A stretch of 64,000 nucleotides of DNA, from positions 240,925 to 304,924 of the forward strand of contig JAQYUZ010000016.1 in NCBI GenBank assembly GCA_033819885.1. Direction: 5' to 3'. Made by a program: the position numbers and the translations under genes. Source of the stretch: Microbotryomycetes sp. JL201 (taxonomy: Eukaryota; Basidiomycota; Microbotryomycetes). Shown here in pieces: positions 11,978 to 23,181 of this stretch. Position 1 is the first letter of the stretch; each line of letters opens with the position of its first letter. The notes beneath the pieces were generated by a model. The model saw only the letters and a program-made list of their open reading frames with translations. It searched no databases and had not been told where the DNA came from.

Positions 11978-13521
11978 ATGGCCGGTTATGCAGACTCGCG
12001 AGAAGCGAATGCGCAAGCTGGGCCATCAAATGCATCGCCCGTGTCGCCGCACGGGGTCGTCGCGGACGAGCAACCGCCTCGGGCACCGCAACTGCCCGTC
12101 GAGGACCCGTCAGGCTCGCAGCAACCGACGCAGGCCGCAAACGACAAAAGATCAGCTGCTGGACCGAGCATCATTCCGACCGTTCTAGCCGAGGACGGCG
12201 TGAGACTCGTACCGGACGCGTTTGAGCTGTGCCAAGTCGAAGATTTGATCACGCTCATAGGTACAATTGCACCTGAGTCGAGATGCGAACGAACTGTGTC
12301 GCTGACAATGACTCGTTCCTCATATCAGCATCAATGCTCGACAGACTGGTCGCGCACAATGATCGCATTCCCCTTACCCCGACCAGCCTGACCCGATTCC
12401 ACTCTCGCGCACCTCCGAGCATCGACGTCAGAGACTATCTGATGCGAATCGCACGATATACGAACGTAGAGTCCTGCTGCTTGCTTATGCTCCTGCCTTA
12501 TGTCGACAAAGGTCCGTTTCATCTCGCATTTCAGCTCAACGGCAACGGCCACGCTGACAGTTCGCGCCATTTCCAGTGTGCGCTCGTATGAACACATTCA
12601 CCATCTCGTCGCTCACGGTACATCGCTTTATCATTGCGGCCGTGTCGGTCGGCTCAAAGGCACTCAGCGACAGCTTTTGCACGAACAGCCGATACGCTAG
12701 GGTCGGTGGCGTCAGCATCACCGAGATGAATCTGCTCGAAAAGGAATTTTGCGAGGCCATTGATTGGAGGTTGACTGTAAGATGCGCGTTGTGGCGCGAT
12801 CTATCAAATTTTGCTGACAGCAGCGTCGTATTGACAGTCGACTGGGTCGATATTGTCTCACTACTACACGTCGCTCGTTGCCGCACATCCTGCTTACAGA
12901 CTCATGCAAGCGCCGGTTATGGACACGCCCGCAACGCCCTCGGTCGGGCTGCCGACGCCGGCATTGTCCAAAAAGGTACCGCTACCGTCTAGCGACTCTG
13001 GCTCGCCGCAACAAGTCGAGAGAGCAAGTGACGATACAGGTGTTGGGTCGAGCATGTCGGCTGGATCGAGCGTGTCTTCTGGAGCTTTACCGGCGGAAGA
13101 TGACGTCGAGATGGAAGACAGCACCCGGAGATCTTATGAAACATCACCGCAAAACCATCGCTACACGAACAGGTCCCATCGGAGTTCGTCTTCGTCTATT
13201 CCATCCTCGTCGCCTTCGTCGCTCTCGACGAGGGGACGGTCGCCAGCAGCGCCATCTGGCTCTGCGCCAATACACAGACACGTAGCCGCGCCTCATCTGA
13301 AACCGCCGGACCGGACGGCATCGCCAGCGCTGATCCCACCGCCACGGGACACGCGCCAAGCGACAGCTTCCAATTTGCCCTCGCCGATCCGAGGCCCGTC
13401 TGCGAACACAGTACCTGGCGTCGATGGGCTAGGAGACCTTGCTGTACCCTCTGGCGTGCCTGCAGAGGCTGTCGAACGGAGTTTGTCGAAGGTGGCAGCG
13501 GCGCAACAACAGGCGAGGTGA
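11978..13521 (+). CDS. Pho80/Pcl-type cyclin
   Basis: Four exons (11978-12260, 12329-12511, 12577-12776, 12838-13521) give 449 residues. A disordered Pro/Ser-rich N-terminus precedes the cyclin box. The box reads ASMLDRLVAHNDRIPL, then FHSRAPPSIDVRDYLMRI, YTNVESCCLLMLLPYVDK, LTVHRFIIAAVSVGSKAL and MNLLEKEFCEAIDWRL. This series is diagnostic of the Pho80/Pcl cyclins that partner Pho85-type CDKs in phosphate or glycogen signalling. A long Ser-rich tail with several Ser/Thr-Pro sites follows. The exact Pho80 or Pcl class cannot be settled by eye. Confidence 0.88.
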
Positions 13522-13872
13522 GGCGCAAAAATGCAAGGAAATGTTTTTTTTTTTTTTCCGGGTGTGGTGATAGTCACCATAAGGCGGGAACTATGGTCCG
13601 TTGGTCGAGGCAAGAGTTGTTGTAAACATGTACAGCGCAAAGGGAGCCCCGGGGCGGAGACGCTCGCGCCTTTAGTTCACAAGCGCCCGCGCCCTTCCCA
13701 CATTCACAGCATAAGCACTGTCAGTGCCTTGCGGATCACGTTCAGCTTTCAGCATCTGACCTTGTGCTGTGCAATCCCTCGCTGGTCATCAACCGGGACT
13801 CGCCGCCTTCAACTCCGCGTCGCTCCACATTCGACTAGCTACGGCCTCGCACCTCAAAGCGACAGTTTGAAG
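13522..13872. other. Intergenic region with poly-T tract
   Basis: A run of about 14 T at 13544-13557 lies just downstream of the cyclin stop and is the kind of tract seen near fungal 3' ends. The remainder is the promoter of the DUF1748 gene. I see no gene here. Confidence 0.35.
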
Positions 13873-14349
13873 ATGGTTCTCGGACGGCTGACCCACTACG
13901 CGTTCGACATTGTCTTGTTGTCGACTGTTGCGGCCGGCGTCAAGCGGTCAACAGGGTTCCAGTGAGTGCAGGCGATAGCATTCTCGAGTTTGCAGCGATC
14001 GTCCAGACTTGAGTGCTCGTATGTCTGGCAGTACAACTCTCGACAGACTGTACGCGACCGGTACTCATTTCGGATACAGAGGGGGGCCCGAGCGGGGCGG
14101 GGGATCCAGCAGCCGAGAGCCCACGCATGACAAAGCTGTTGCAAGAATATCGCTGACGCATATTGTCATTTCTCATTGTGGATTTCTGTACTTTACAGAG
14201 TGTCGACAGTTGGCATCCCCGAAGGTCCGGCGCGAACGACGGCCGACACGGTTCTCGGCGTCGGCGAACGACTGTTTGATTACACGGCAGCAATCAGTTA
14301 CACTTCGTCATGGTTTGAACGAGAACCTCGCGCTCCACCAAAGCCTTAG
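13873..14349 (+). CDS. DUF1748 small mitochondrial-type protein
   Basis: Two exons (13873-13961 and 14199-14349) encode 79 residues. The first reads MVLGRLTHYAFDIVLLSTV, then AAGVKRSTGF. The second contains TTADTVLGVGERLFDYTAA and ends SSWFEREPRAPPKP. This matches the fungal DUF1748 family: a short protein with a conserved hydrophobic N-terminus, an R-x-TG motif and a VGE-x-xFD-x-x motif. Yeast members of the family localise to mitochondria. The 237-nt intron is longer than most in the window, but both ends are canonical and the frames join. Confidence 0.85.
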
Positions 14350-15082
14350 AAGTTTCGTGGCAGGACGTCTGGGGAAGCCTGGATTCTGTTGCAGTTTGAC
14401 CACAGATTTGTAGACACGACTTCTTTTGCAATCTGTATCACATCAGCACGCGCTAGGATTTGATCGTCTCAGACGCAGGAGTGCCTCGCGAAACGGAAGA
14501 AGGTGCAAATCGGTAAGCATCCGCCCACACGGTTCTGCACTCGACCTTGAAGCGGCGCCGCATCAAATTTGAGGTCTCTGTAGCATAAGTGCTCGCAGCC
14601 TACACCGAACGTACTCCGCGCCGCCTATAGCCGCTTGACCCCACATCCCGCCCGGCGCACCCCCGTTTGCCGTCCCGTCCAGTGTCGCTCAGCAGAGCAT
14701 CTCCATCGTAAGATCACGTGGCTACCTCCTGTCTGATTACTCTGCCAGCATGCTGACAACTCGATACGCAGACGCCTTGCTCTGTCGGTTTCGGTCATTG
14801 CGAGCGCCGTCTCGTTCACCGTTGCAGCCATTTCCCCGCGTACACTGTTACATGTTCTGCTGATCTGGTGAGTGGCCAACGAACTCGAGCTAGCTTCGTG
14901 GGCAGGGCTTGCTCCATGTGAAGGGCGTCCAGTCGATTGCTGGTCCATCGCGGCGTTTCATGCCATGACAGGTAGCACCCTTCGCAAACTAACAGTCTTG
15001 TTGACATTGACAGAGCCCGTCTTCTCCTCATCACCGGCAGTAAGGCCAATCCAGCTGACAAGACTGCGGATTGTGCCTGGCA
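14350..15082. other. Intergenic region
   Basis: This 733-bp stretch has no supported gene. It may contain an untranslated first exon of the large disordered-protein gene, but I cannot show that from sequence alone. Confidence 0.3.
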
Positions 15083-17863
15083 ATGTCGGGCTCCCCAACT
15101 CAGGCTCAACAGCCTGTACCGCCTACACGCAACAAATCGTCTTCGAACCTGTCGAACCATTCTCGCACGAGTTCGACAGGCTCGTCAATCATTCGACCTA
15201 AACGAAACAAATCGTCAACGTCCCTCGCCGGACACGTACACAGCACACATCACGCACACGGCCACCATAACGTCTCGTTTCCTCATCATGGAGTCCGAAG
15301 GAGCAGCTCCAGTAGCGGGACGAGCACGGGCAGCAAAAGATCCGGCAGCCACAGTGGCGGTAGAAGACCGTTTGCGCTGGGCATGACGACAATGCACAGC
15401 GATGACTCGGTGAAGACGACCAGCGATAACAAGGATGGCGACGACACAATACAGCCAGAAGACACTTTGCAAGCCGAGCAGGCCGGGATACTCCAATCGG
15501 ACGAGCACGCAGAACACGAGACGAGACCGAGCATGGGCAGGCGAGAGAGCTCGCAAGCTACAGTCAGGCCTCAGGATTATGATGAAGAGGAAGACGAGAG
15601 GGGCAGGCAGGCCGTTACCGAACGAGGCACGTCGCGGTCTCGCTCGAGAGCAAAGTCGTCCGGGTCCCGCCAGCGACTAGAAGCGATACGCAAAGCTGAA
15701 CGAGCAGAAAAGGAGCGCATTGAAAGAGAAAGGATTGAACGAAGGGAAGCGCCAAAGGCGGCAGCACAAGCCCGGTCTGAGCGACAAACCGAACCCGCTC
15801 CGGACAAGGTTCAATCGAGCGTAACAGACACGAGCAACAGTGACTGGGAGAGCGCGACAGACTCGCCGATGCCTCCCCTCCGCGCGCTGCCAGACGTTGG
15901 CGTACCAAGGGCGTACAAACCAGAAGCCGTTTCTGGGTTGGCCCAAGTCATGACCGAAGGAGATCGAGTCGCGAGTGAAGAGAATGCGCGCGCAGAAGAG
16001 GAAGCTCAAGAAGAGGCCGATCAAGCGGATGAAGAGACATCGCCACCGCCTCCTTGTCAGAAAGAGGCGCGCCAGGCAGATCAAGACTTGCCGAGAAGAG
16101 CAGCTTCTCCTCGCCGTGGTCGCGCCAAATTTGAGCTCGAGGACGGTGGCGAGTCGCCTCCGACAGAGGATCAAGTGCTGGCAGAGCAGCAGCTGCAGGA
16201 ACAAGATCAGCGACCGCTCGAAGTTCCGCAACAGCCTCTGGTTCCTTCGCCTGGCGGATCGCGCTCCCCTGCTGTGCGTCCCGCCACACCTCAGCGTGCT
16301 ATGACAGAGCCTGCACCACCGAGTCGCAATCAATCTCACGACAGAGATCCTACTGCCGAAACATCTCATCGGCGGCCGCGTGCACATCGCAAAACGTCGG
16401 ACGCATCGCTGATGTCTGTCTCATCGAACAAGTCGATGGCGCTGTCTTTGGCCTCACGAAAGGGTCCCCCTGCACATTTCAGAAGGACTGTCAGCGCGGC
16501 TGCGCCGACTGTCGACAAATCGGCGGTGGCTGCAGCCGAGCTGGCGAGCCCTGAAGGCCACACGTCAGAGCTCGGGTTCGTCGACAAGCAGCACAACGGG
16601 CATCGACGCGGCGACAGTATCAACAGTCTCCGTTCTCTGAGAAACGTGAGCGACGACACTGCAAGGGGTCTGCCTCGGAAAGCCGCAACCATGGGACCTG
16701 CTGACGCTAGGACGCACGCCGACCGGTTCAAGATGAGTCGAGCTTACACAAGTCAGCCTGGATTGGAACGATCAGCATCGTCGGGCGCCGTCGCCGCTCT
16801 CGGACAACTTTCCAAGAACGCGCAGGGCGGAGGCGAGTCGAGCCTGATGAGGAACGCGAGCGGTTACTTTTCGGCGTTGCGCGGATTCACTACGGCTTTG
16901 ACCGGCTCGACTACACCTTCTCCACCTGCAGCAGGCCCGGGCCGACAACCCATCACTGGTGCGACAGCGTACAGCAAGGGCAAAGGTCGTGCGCTGCCCT
17001 CACCGAAACAATACGTCACTCCCATCGTGGCCAAATTTGTTGATCCGGCGACAGTCGCTGCCGCTCAAGTTCCGGTGCAGCAACAAACTCAACAGAAGCT
17101 GGCGGAAACTCGCGACAGCGATGCGTCTTCAAAGATGGCAAGGAATTCATCCTCGGCGAGCCTAAGCGGCGCTATGAGCAGGACGCAGCAGAAGGCTCTA
17201 CTCGCGCGTGATGCACCTCAGATTGGCTCTTCTGGCGCAACTGGCTCAAATACGGGCACTTCCAGCTCGTCTGGATTCTACTCTTCCACTCATCCGACTG
17301 CGTCGCAACATCCATTGCCTTTACCTCCTCCACCGGCCCAACAACTTTTGGCAGCCCAACAACAAGGTCAGAATCAGCCTAACGTCGCGCGCATGGCCTC
17401 CTCGAGGTCGCCAGGCGGACTCAACAACCCGACTTTCAATACCTCCACGCCACCGTCCACGTCCGCGGCAGTTCAAGCTGCGCAAGCGGCTCAAGCTGCC
17501 CAAGCTGCAGGTGAAGCTCGACGACAAGGAATACAGAAATGGGCTCACGGACTTGTTCGTGAAGTCGAGCGCATCGAGCGACAGTACAAGACTGTCGAAA
17601 AATGGAGGGACCCGCTCGGTGAGAGTTTGGAGCGGGTGCTCAGTAGGAGGAGAAACAAACTTGGTAGTGCGGCAACAGCAGCGGCCGCCGCTGCAGGCGC
17701 TGCTGCAGGATCGGCGGGAGCGACGGCCACGTCGAGCGGATCAGCTACGCCTGTCAAGACTAGTTCGTTGAAGGCTGGTAAGTACGACGACTGGTTTCTT
17801 TTTGAGCACAGGAAATGTACATGCTGATGACCTAACGTGGATGTTTCAGCTGTCAATGGTTGA
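15083..17863 (+). CDS. Large disordered Ser/Pro/Gln-rich protein
   Basis: Exon 1 (15083-17777) and a 14-nt last exon (17850-17863) give 902 residues. The intron has a GTAAGT donor, a CTAAC branch site and a TTTCAG acceptor, and it replaces an otherwise spurious ending with AVNG. Most of the protein is low-complexity: Ser/Thr-rich N-terminus, a charged block with many Arg/Glu (RLEAIRKAERAEKERIE), then Pro/Gln/Ser-rich stretches. A compact segment near the C-terminus (QKWAHGLVREVERIERQY, KTVEKWRDPLGESLERVL) is predicted helical and looks like the only ordered part. A poly-Ala/Gly run follows it. I do not recognise the family. A regulatory or cytoskeletal adaptor is possible but unsupported. Confidence 0.7.
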
Positions 17864-17971
17864 AGTGAGACGAAACAGACACTGGTTGATTGTTGCAATC
17901 CCGATTCTTGTTATGCCCGGTTGCGTTCGAAAAACAGCTGTGTGTGTGCGCTTGTGCGTGTGTGCGCATGC

Positions 17972-18003
<32 letters not shown>

Positions 18004-18447
18004 GTGCGTGTGTGCGTACTTCTACTTCTGATTGTGCATACTTCTGTATTCCCAAAGAATATCGCAAGATGGTATATGTGCAACGATGTGAGAGCCAATT
18101 ACTAAGAGTGAAAAAAAAGGAAAAACTGCAAGGGAACCACGAGGTATACCCGAAAGAATAGGAAAAAAAAAAAACGGGCCAAAATCTTTCGACAGACTTG
18201 GAGCAGAGTTTGGTGGCGGACAACAACGCTTCTGTGAAACGTGGGAGAAGGCGAGAGGAATAGAGGTACCGCGCGAACGGAACGATGCAAGACGAAGGAG
18301 AGGAATGATACACTGGTACTGCGATACATGATGTCGGTTGGTAGTCGGATTTTGTCGATCAAGAGTCGTCGCGCGGGAGAAAGAAACGGTGTCGGAAATC
18401 GTGTCGAGCTCGAGTCAAGGAAAGAATTTGACTGTTTCATTTGTCGT
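17864..18447. other. Convergent intergenic region
   Basis: The 584 bp between the disordered-protein gene (+) and the MARVEL-like gene (-) contain a TG microsatellite, listed separately, and A-rich runs near 18109-18175. No gene is supported. Confidence 0.45.
17939..18017. repeat. (TG)n microsatellite
   Basis: About 80 bp of alternating TG with occasional C interruptions (TGTGTGCG units) lie just downstream of the disordered-protein gene. The longest pure run is roughly 24 nt. Alternating purine-pyrimidine sequence of this kind can form Z-DNA and is prone to length change. Confidence 0.9.
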
Positions 18448-19804
18448 TCAAACGAGGCCGCCGTACGCTCGGCTGTTGGCTTGCTGGCCTTGAGCGTAAC
18501 CGTAAAAGCCCTCGTTCTCGTCGTCCATGTCTGCTGGATCTGGTCGACCTGCCCTCGAACCGGAAGATCTGTCGCGGCTTCGGCTGGACGAGTTGCCTCG
18601 CTCAGCGTCAGAAGGATCTCGACCGCCTTCCATCATCGGACGATCGCCTTCAACGGACGGTGCAGGTACACGTCGAGATGTCGCGACGCCGCCTGCCATG
18701 GGACCGCCGGCGGCAGAAGGCGATCGCGATGGGCCAGCAGTAGAAACGGAGGAACGCTGAGCATTGCGTTGAGCCTTGCGCTGCTGCAATGCGTTCTGTC
18801 GCGCTCTATAAGCACGTCCTCCCATGTCATTTGTTTGCTCTGTCAAGACCTGTGGCGCGTGACAAGTCAGTTCGTGGTCTCTGGTTTCGTTTTGGCTGCA
18901 CGATTCACCTCTTGGTCCAGGTAGAGCAATGTGTAAATGGCGAATGCATAAACGACGACCATTTGGACGCAAGTGAGACCAAAAGTTGTGTATGCCAATG
19001 CGACGTCTACGTTGATCAGTCGGCAAACGTCGTCAAAATTGTCCGGCTTGGGATAGTGGAAATAGCCGTCCCTGCGGATAGTAAATGCGCATGAGTCCAG
19101 GCTAGCACCATGACGTCGATGTTTGAATACTTACCACAAGCAGTTCTCCGAGCCTCGCAGATCGACAGCGAGCGCGAGTGCGCCAGAGACCCAGACGACG
19201 GCCATGCCAAAGAGCATCAAGAGCTCGATCCTTGTCTGGTTCAGGATTCCAAGGAACGTGCCGGGCCTAAAGAGGAATGGTGTGACGATCATGAGACCGT
19301 ACAAGACGAAGGGGGTGCCGAGGCCAAAGACAATGCAAGCGATGAGCGAGCCCCATGAAGGCTTGATGACGGGCTCGTGCGTGTTGTACCAGTGCACGAC
19401 GGCGATGCCTACACCGGCTGTCGCAATGCTTGCCAATGATGTCGCACCATACCTGTAATCGGTGGCCGCTGTCAGTACTCGAGTGGCCAATGGGCACGGC
19501 AGCGGCGGCGATGTCGGGGCGGAGACCCGCAAGGGGTCGCCGGCGGATGCGCAGCAGCTCATTTGGGAAGGTAAGGAAAAGCAGTGGGAGCTCACATGAG
19601 AAACCTGAGGACCAGCAGAATCCATGGATGGGGCGCCCAGTTGCCAATGTACTGCTGCCTTGCATTCCGCGGTCGCTTGTCGATACTTGAGGTGCGCTTC
19701 TCGTCAGACCAGCGCGTGTGGTCTTGCTCGTACGCTTGAGCCTGCTTCTCGTCGTCGGCCACCCTCTGGGCCTTCTTGCCACGGAACTTGTCCAATAATC
19801 CCAT
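18448..19804 (-). CDS. Four-TM MARVEL-like membrane protein
   Basis: Four exons (19804-19596, 19452-19135, 19071-18909, 18849-18448) join in frame to 363 residues. A charged N-terminus (MGLLDKFRGKKAQRV) precedes four hydrophobic segments: WILLVLRFLMYGATSLASI, LIACIVFGLGTPFVLYGLMI, IELLMLFGMAVVWVSGALAL and FGLTCVQMVVVYAFAIYTLL. A disordered Ser/Arg-rich tail of about 130 residues contains GPSRSPSAAGG. Four evenly spaced helices with a short N-terminus and a cytosolic tail fit the MARVEL superfamily of vesicle and plasma-membrane organisers. The family call is architectural and the specific function is unknown. Confidence 0.7.
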
Positions 19805-20757
19805 CCTTGACGCTCTGCGCTGCTGTCAAGTGTCACAGTGCTGTGCACAGGCGGCGCAGGGCGGCAACTTCAGGCGGCGTTGACTGACGCCGTTCGATTG
19901 ACTTCGCGGAGACGGCCGCAAAAGTTTTCGTCGCACACAGTTCAACTACCAGGGCTGCGCAACTCGCAAGCTCCCGAGTCAAAGATTCGTGCGCCTGTAG
20001 GCGACTGCTGTCGTCGGGTGGGTGTAGTCTGGGGCGACAAGTTGCGACGGCCGTTTTGCGAGACAGCAGCGCAGCTGCGCACGCTAAAATCTGACGCGCG
20101 CAATGGCCGACTTGCCGTCGAAAATTGCGAGGCACGAACCCCATATCGGTCATTCATTCACATGCATGGCAATACCCGCATACGGTGTGAATGTATATAT
20201 TGCGTCGTATCCGGCTCCTTTTCTGCAGCGGTGTACGCGATCGCGGCCACCTCGAGGTCGCCGCCACCTGAAGTCCGCGTGGGATTCAAGTCTGGGGCCC
20301 CCCAAATCAACCCCTTGTGGCAATAAAAAAAAAAGCAGAGCTGTGCTTCATGTGGTGGGTAATGCTTGCAATGATTCGAGTGCTTTGTTCGACCCCATGT
20401 ACCTGCTCGACGCAGTCGGCTCGGCTCCGGCGTCTTGCCGCCCTTGCCAGCTTAAATGAAACGGCCGCAGTCGAACGACGAGCAGTCGGCTCCGCTGGCT
20501 CTCAGCCAGAACAGTCTGAAATCCAAAGTGCCAGTAGGGGACATGGGTCTGTAGCATGCTCGGACAATGGTCAAGTGAAGAACAATGCATTTGCAGATCT
20601 TTGGTGTTGCGAAATCTTTCTCTGCAGCGCAAACGGGCGACCTGAGTACGCAGAGCTAGAGCCGTCTTCGTCAACCAATAGCTTGGGATCCAAAATGTCG
20701 TATATCATGTACGTCTAAGCGGATGAAATCGACTCTACTGCACTTTTTCCCGCATGC
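19805..20757. other. Intergenic region
   Basis: The 953 bp between the MARVEL-like start and the MFS stop include open frames of up to about 160 codons with no recognisable protein. An A-run occurs near 20323-20334. I find no supported gene. Confidence 0.35.
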
Positions 20758-22482
20758 CTACAAAGAATATCGAAACACCTTGTTGGCTTTGTCTGTCAAG
20801 TCCATAACCTGCTGCTGCTCCAGCACGTCTTCTGAGATGGCTTCCAACGACTCGTTTCCAGTGCTCTGACTACCTACAGCACCAAACTTGGCATCTTTGA
20901 TCCTGTTTTCGCGAATCAAGACAATTCGCAGCAGGATGGACAAGACGCTCGTGGCTCCCATACAAGCGATGAGCGTGATCCAAGTCGTGCGGTACTTGAT
21001 TGGCTTTTCTGGCGTGAGTACCGTGTATGGTGCAGCGACGTTCGAGCAACAATAAGCCAAGAAGATGGCGCCACTGGCGAATGACTTTTTTGTGCCTCCA
21101 GCGACGTTGCGAGCGGACATGGCCAATAGCAAGACGTAAGGCGCTCCGAACGTCGCCAACAAGTAGAAACCAAACAGAGGCACTCCACGTCTTTCCCAAG
21201 AGGCGAGCCAGATGATGAGACAGCCCGCGATGACGGGCAACGTTGACAAAGGAATGAGGTATGTCGTCACATTCTTGTAGCGGTCAGACAACCAGCTGAA
21301 CAAGTAGATAGTGACGCAAGTGAACGCGCCTGATGGGATTTGCAGAGCAATGGTGGTGAGGCGTGGGTAGCCGAAAGAGGATATGATCCGAGCTCCGAAA
21401 GCTGTCACGCCACCGTTGACGATGTAAATGCTCATGGCAATGACTGGACGGATAGTATGATGTGGGTCAGAGCCTGTCCAGCCTCACGGCGGGCAATTAT
21501 GACAGTAATGGCCACTTACGCATGAAAATATAGATCTTTACGTCCGTTGCCGCTTCTCTGACTTGCCCCCATCTGATTTTGGTCGCGCCAACTGCACCAA
21601 TCATGCTGTGCTTGGACCGTCTGGCCAAGATGGCACGCTCGTCCTCGTTGAACCATCTTTGCGACAATGCGGGCGAGTCTGGAACGAATAGCAAGACGAA
21701 GAACGCCCACAGGATTGTCATTGATCCTGCAAACAAGTACATATACTTCCAACTCGGCAGAGGACCGTTCGCCGATCCGAGGCCGTAATTGACAACGCCA
21801 GAAAAGCAGCTGAAAATTCCGGTCGCCGAGTACCAGATCCCGAGACGTGTTGCCTGCTCCCTTTTGGTGTACCACTGCCCTGTGATGATGACAAAGCCAG
21901 GGCTAACGGATGATTCGAGCAAGCCGAGAAAGACGCGTTGAACCACGAGACCTTCGTAGCTCTTGACAACGACAGTCAGCATTGTGCACACGCCCCACAA
22001 AAAGATGAGGAGAGACAGTGTTTTAGCTATCGGTAAGCGCTGAAGGACCAACGCCACCGGCAAGACAGCCGCTGTCGATCCTCGTCAGCGGTTGTATTCT
22101 AGCCGTGATGCATCTCGACGAACCTGCATATCCCCAGTAGAATGCCGCAGATGCTGTGGAGTATCTCAAAGTCGAGACGACTCCGTTTCGTGTCGTGGAC
22201 AGGTGCAAGTCTTCGATGATGCCAAAGATGGCGGCAGAACCGAGGATTGCCTTGTCGTAATATTGCAAACCATACGAGATTGTTAGGATACTGCAACGAG
22301 AACCAAATCAACTCATCAGAACAATGGATTGACAGAGAACGAAACTTGACTTGCGGCATGAGAATCAGATCAATCTTGCGCAAGACGCGGCGCTCTGCCT
22401 GAGCAGAGTGAGTTTCGTCCGAAGCCTTGTCATCAGTCCACTGTTCCTTTCTGTCCTCGTTTGTGGCTGTCGGCGGCAGCAT
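20758..22482 (-). CDS. MFS anion:cation symporter, Dal5/Tna1-like
   Basis: This is a multi-exon gene on the minus strand. It starts at 22482 (MLPPTATNEDRKEQ) and stops at 20758. The sequence reads RRVLRKIDLILMPQ, ISYGLQYYDKAILGSAAIFG, then VLQRLPIAKTLSLLIFLWGV. Further blocks are GLLESSVSPGFVIITGQWY, TKREQATRLGIWYSATGIF and FVPDSPALSQRWFNEDER. This pattern is typical of the fungal allantoate/nicotinate (Dal5/Tna1) permease group of the major facilitator superfamily. About 12 hydrophobic segments are visible. The junction between the first two exons is uncertain: the obvious donor (GTCAAG at 22350) and acceptor (22291) do not keep frame, so a nearby site or an error must be involved. The substrate cannot be predicted. 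Confidence 0.85.
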
Positions 22483-23181
22483 GTTTCTAGTGGATCAAGT
22501 GCGGTCGGTCTGTGCTCTAGGCGGTCCTCGAAAGACTGACTTTTGTGGCCTCGTTTCAAGTATCTAAGGGCGCTCCTTTCGAATGCTGTAATGCTGATTC
22601 GGCAATAGCGGCACGCAGTAATAATTTCGCGCGCGATCACGCCTTGCTTCGCCGTCCAAAAGTGCGGAGGCGAGGGCGAGATCTTTTGATGCGAAGGGAT
22701 GACCGTGAGAGACAGCGATCAGCGAGCGCCGAGATGAGCGGCTAGAGTACACGCTGCAGTGACCATCATTTAGCATCATCTGGGTCTTGAGCGAGAGCTG
22801 AGCGAGTTCGGCTGAACCAACAGACGCGCTCAAACACTCTGCGCTCGGGCCTGCTCATGCTCATCGCTAGCCTGCTTGGCGCCCTCGAGCAGCTGAAACG
22901 AGCTCCTGATGCGTGACTGACCAAAGAATCTGACGAGCGAGGACGTCTACTGGAGGGTGGATTTTGAAAAGGGTCGGAGCGGCGGAGAATTGGTGCTGCG
23001 GATGATCAGATGACTAGTGAAGCAAACGTTTAGCAGTCCTCTAGCTAGTGCAGGTGAGTTGCTCCCCGGAATATGTGTTCACACGTACAGTGCTGCTAGC
23101 TGCACAGGTGGCCCCCCTGTCTCGTCTGAGGTCAGCCTGGAATCGACGCTGCCGCACATTGCGCATTCCCCACTGCCAGAG
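22483..23181. other. Divergent intergenic region
   Basis: The 699 bp between the MFS gene (-) and PRP45 (+) presumably hold both promoters. No open frame with recognisable content is present. Confidence 0.4.

Noticed and set aside
15677-16387. 236-codon minus-strand frame
   Set aside because: It is antisense to the charged region of the disordered-protein exon and has a Cys/Arg/Leu-rich composition typical of an antisense shadow.
17939-18017. Possible short-repeat array such as a CRISPR
   Set aside because: It is a simple TG dinucleotide microsatellite without spacers, in a eukaryotic genome.
19838-20326. 162-codon plus-strand frame in the MARVEL-MFS interval
   Set aside because: There is no recognisable domain and no conserved splice pattern, and its 5' end overlaps the promoter of the MARVEL-like gene. 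I left it as intergenic.
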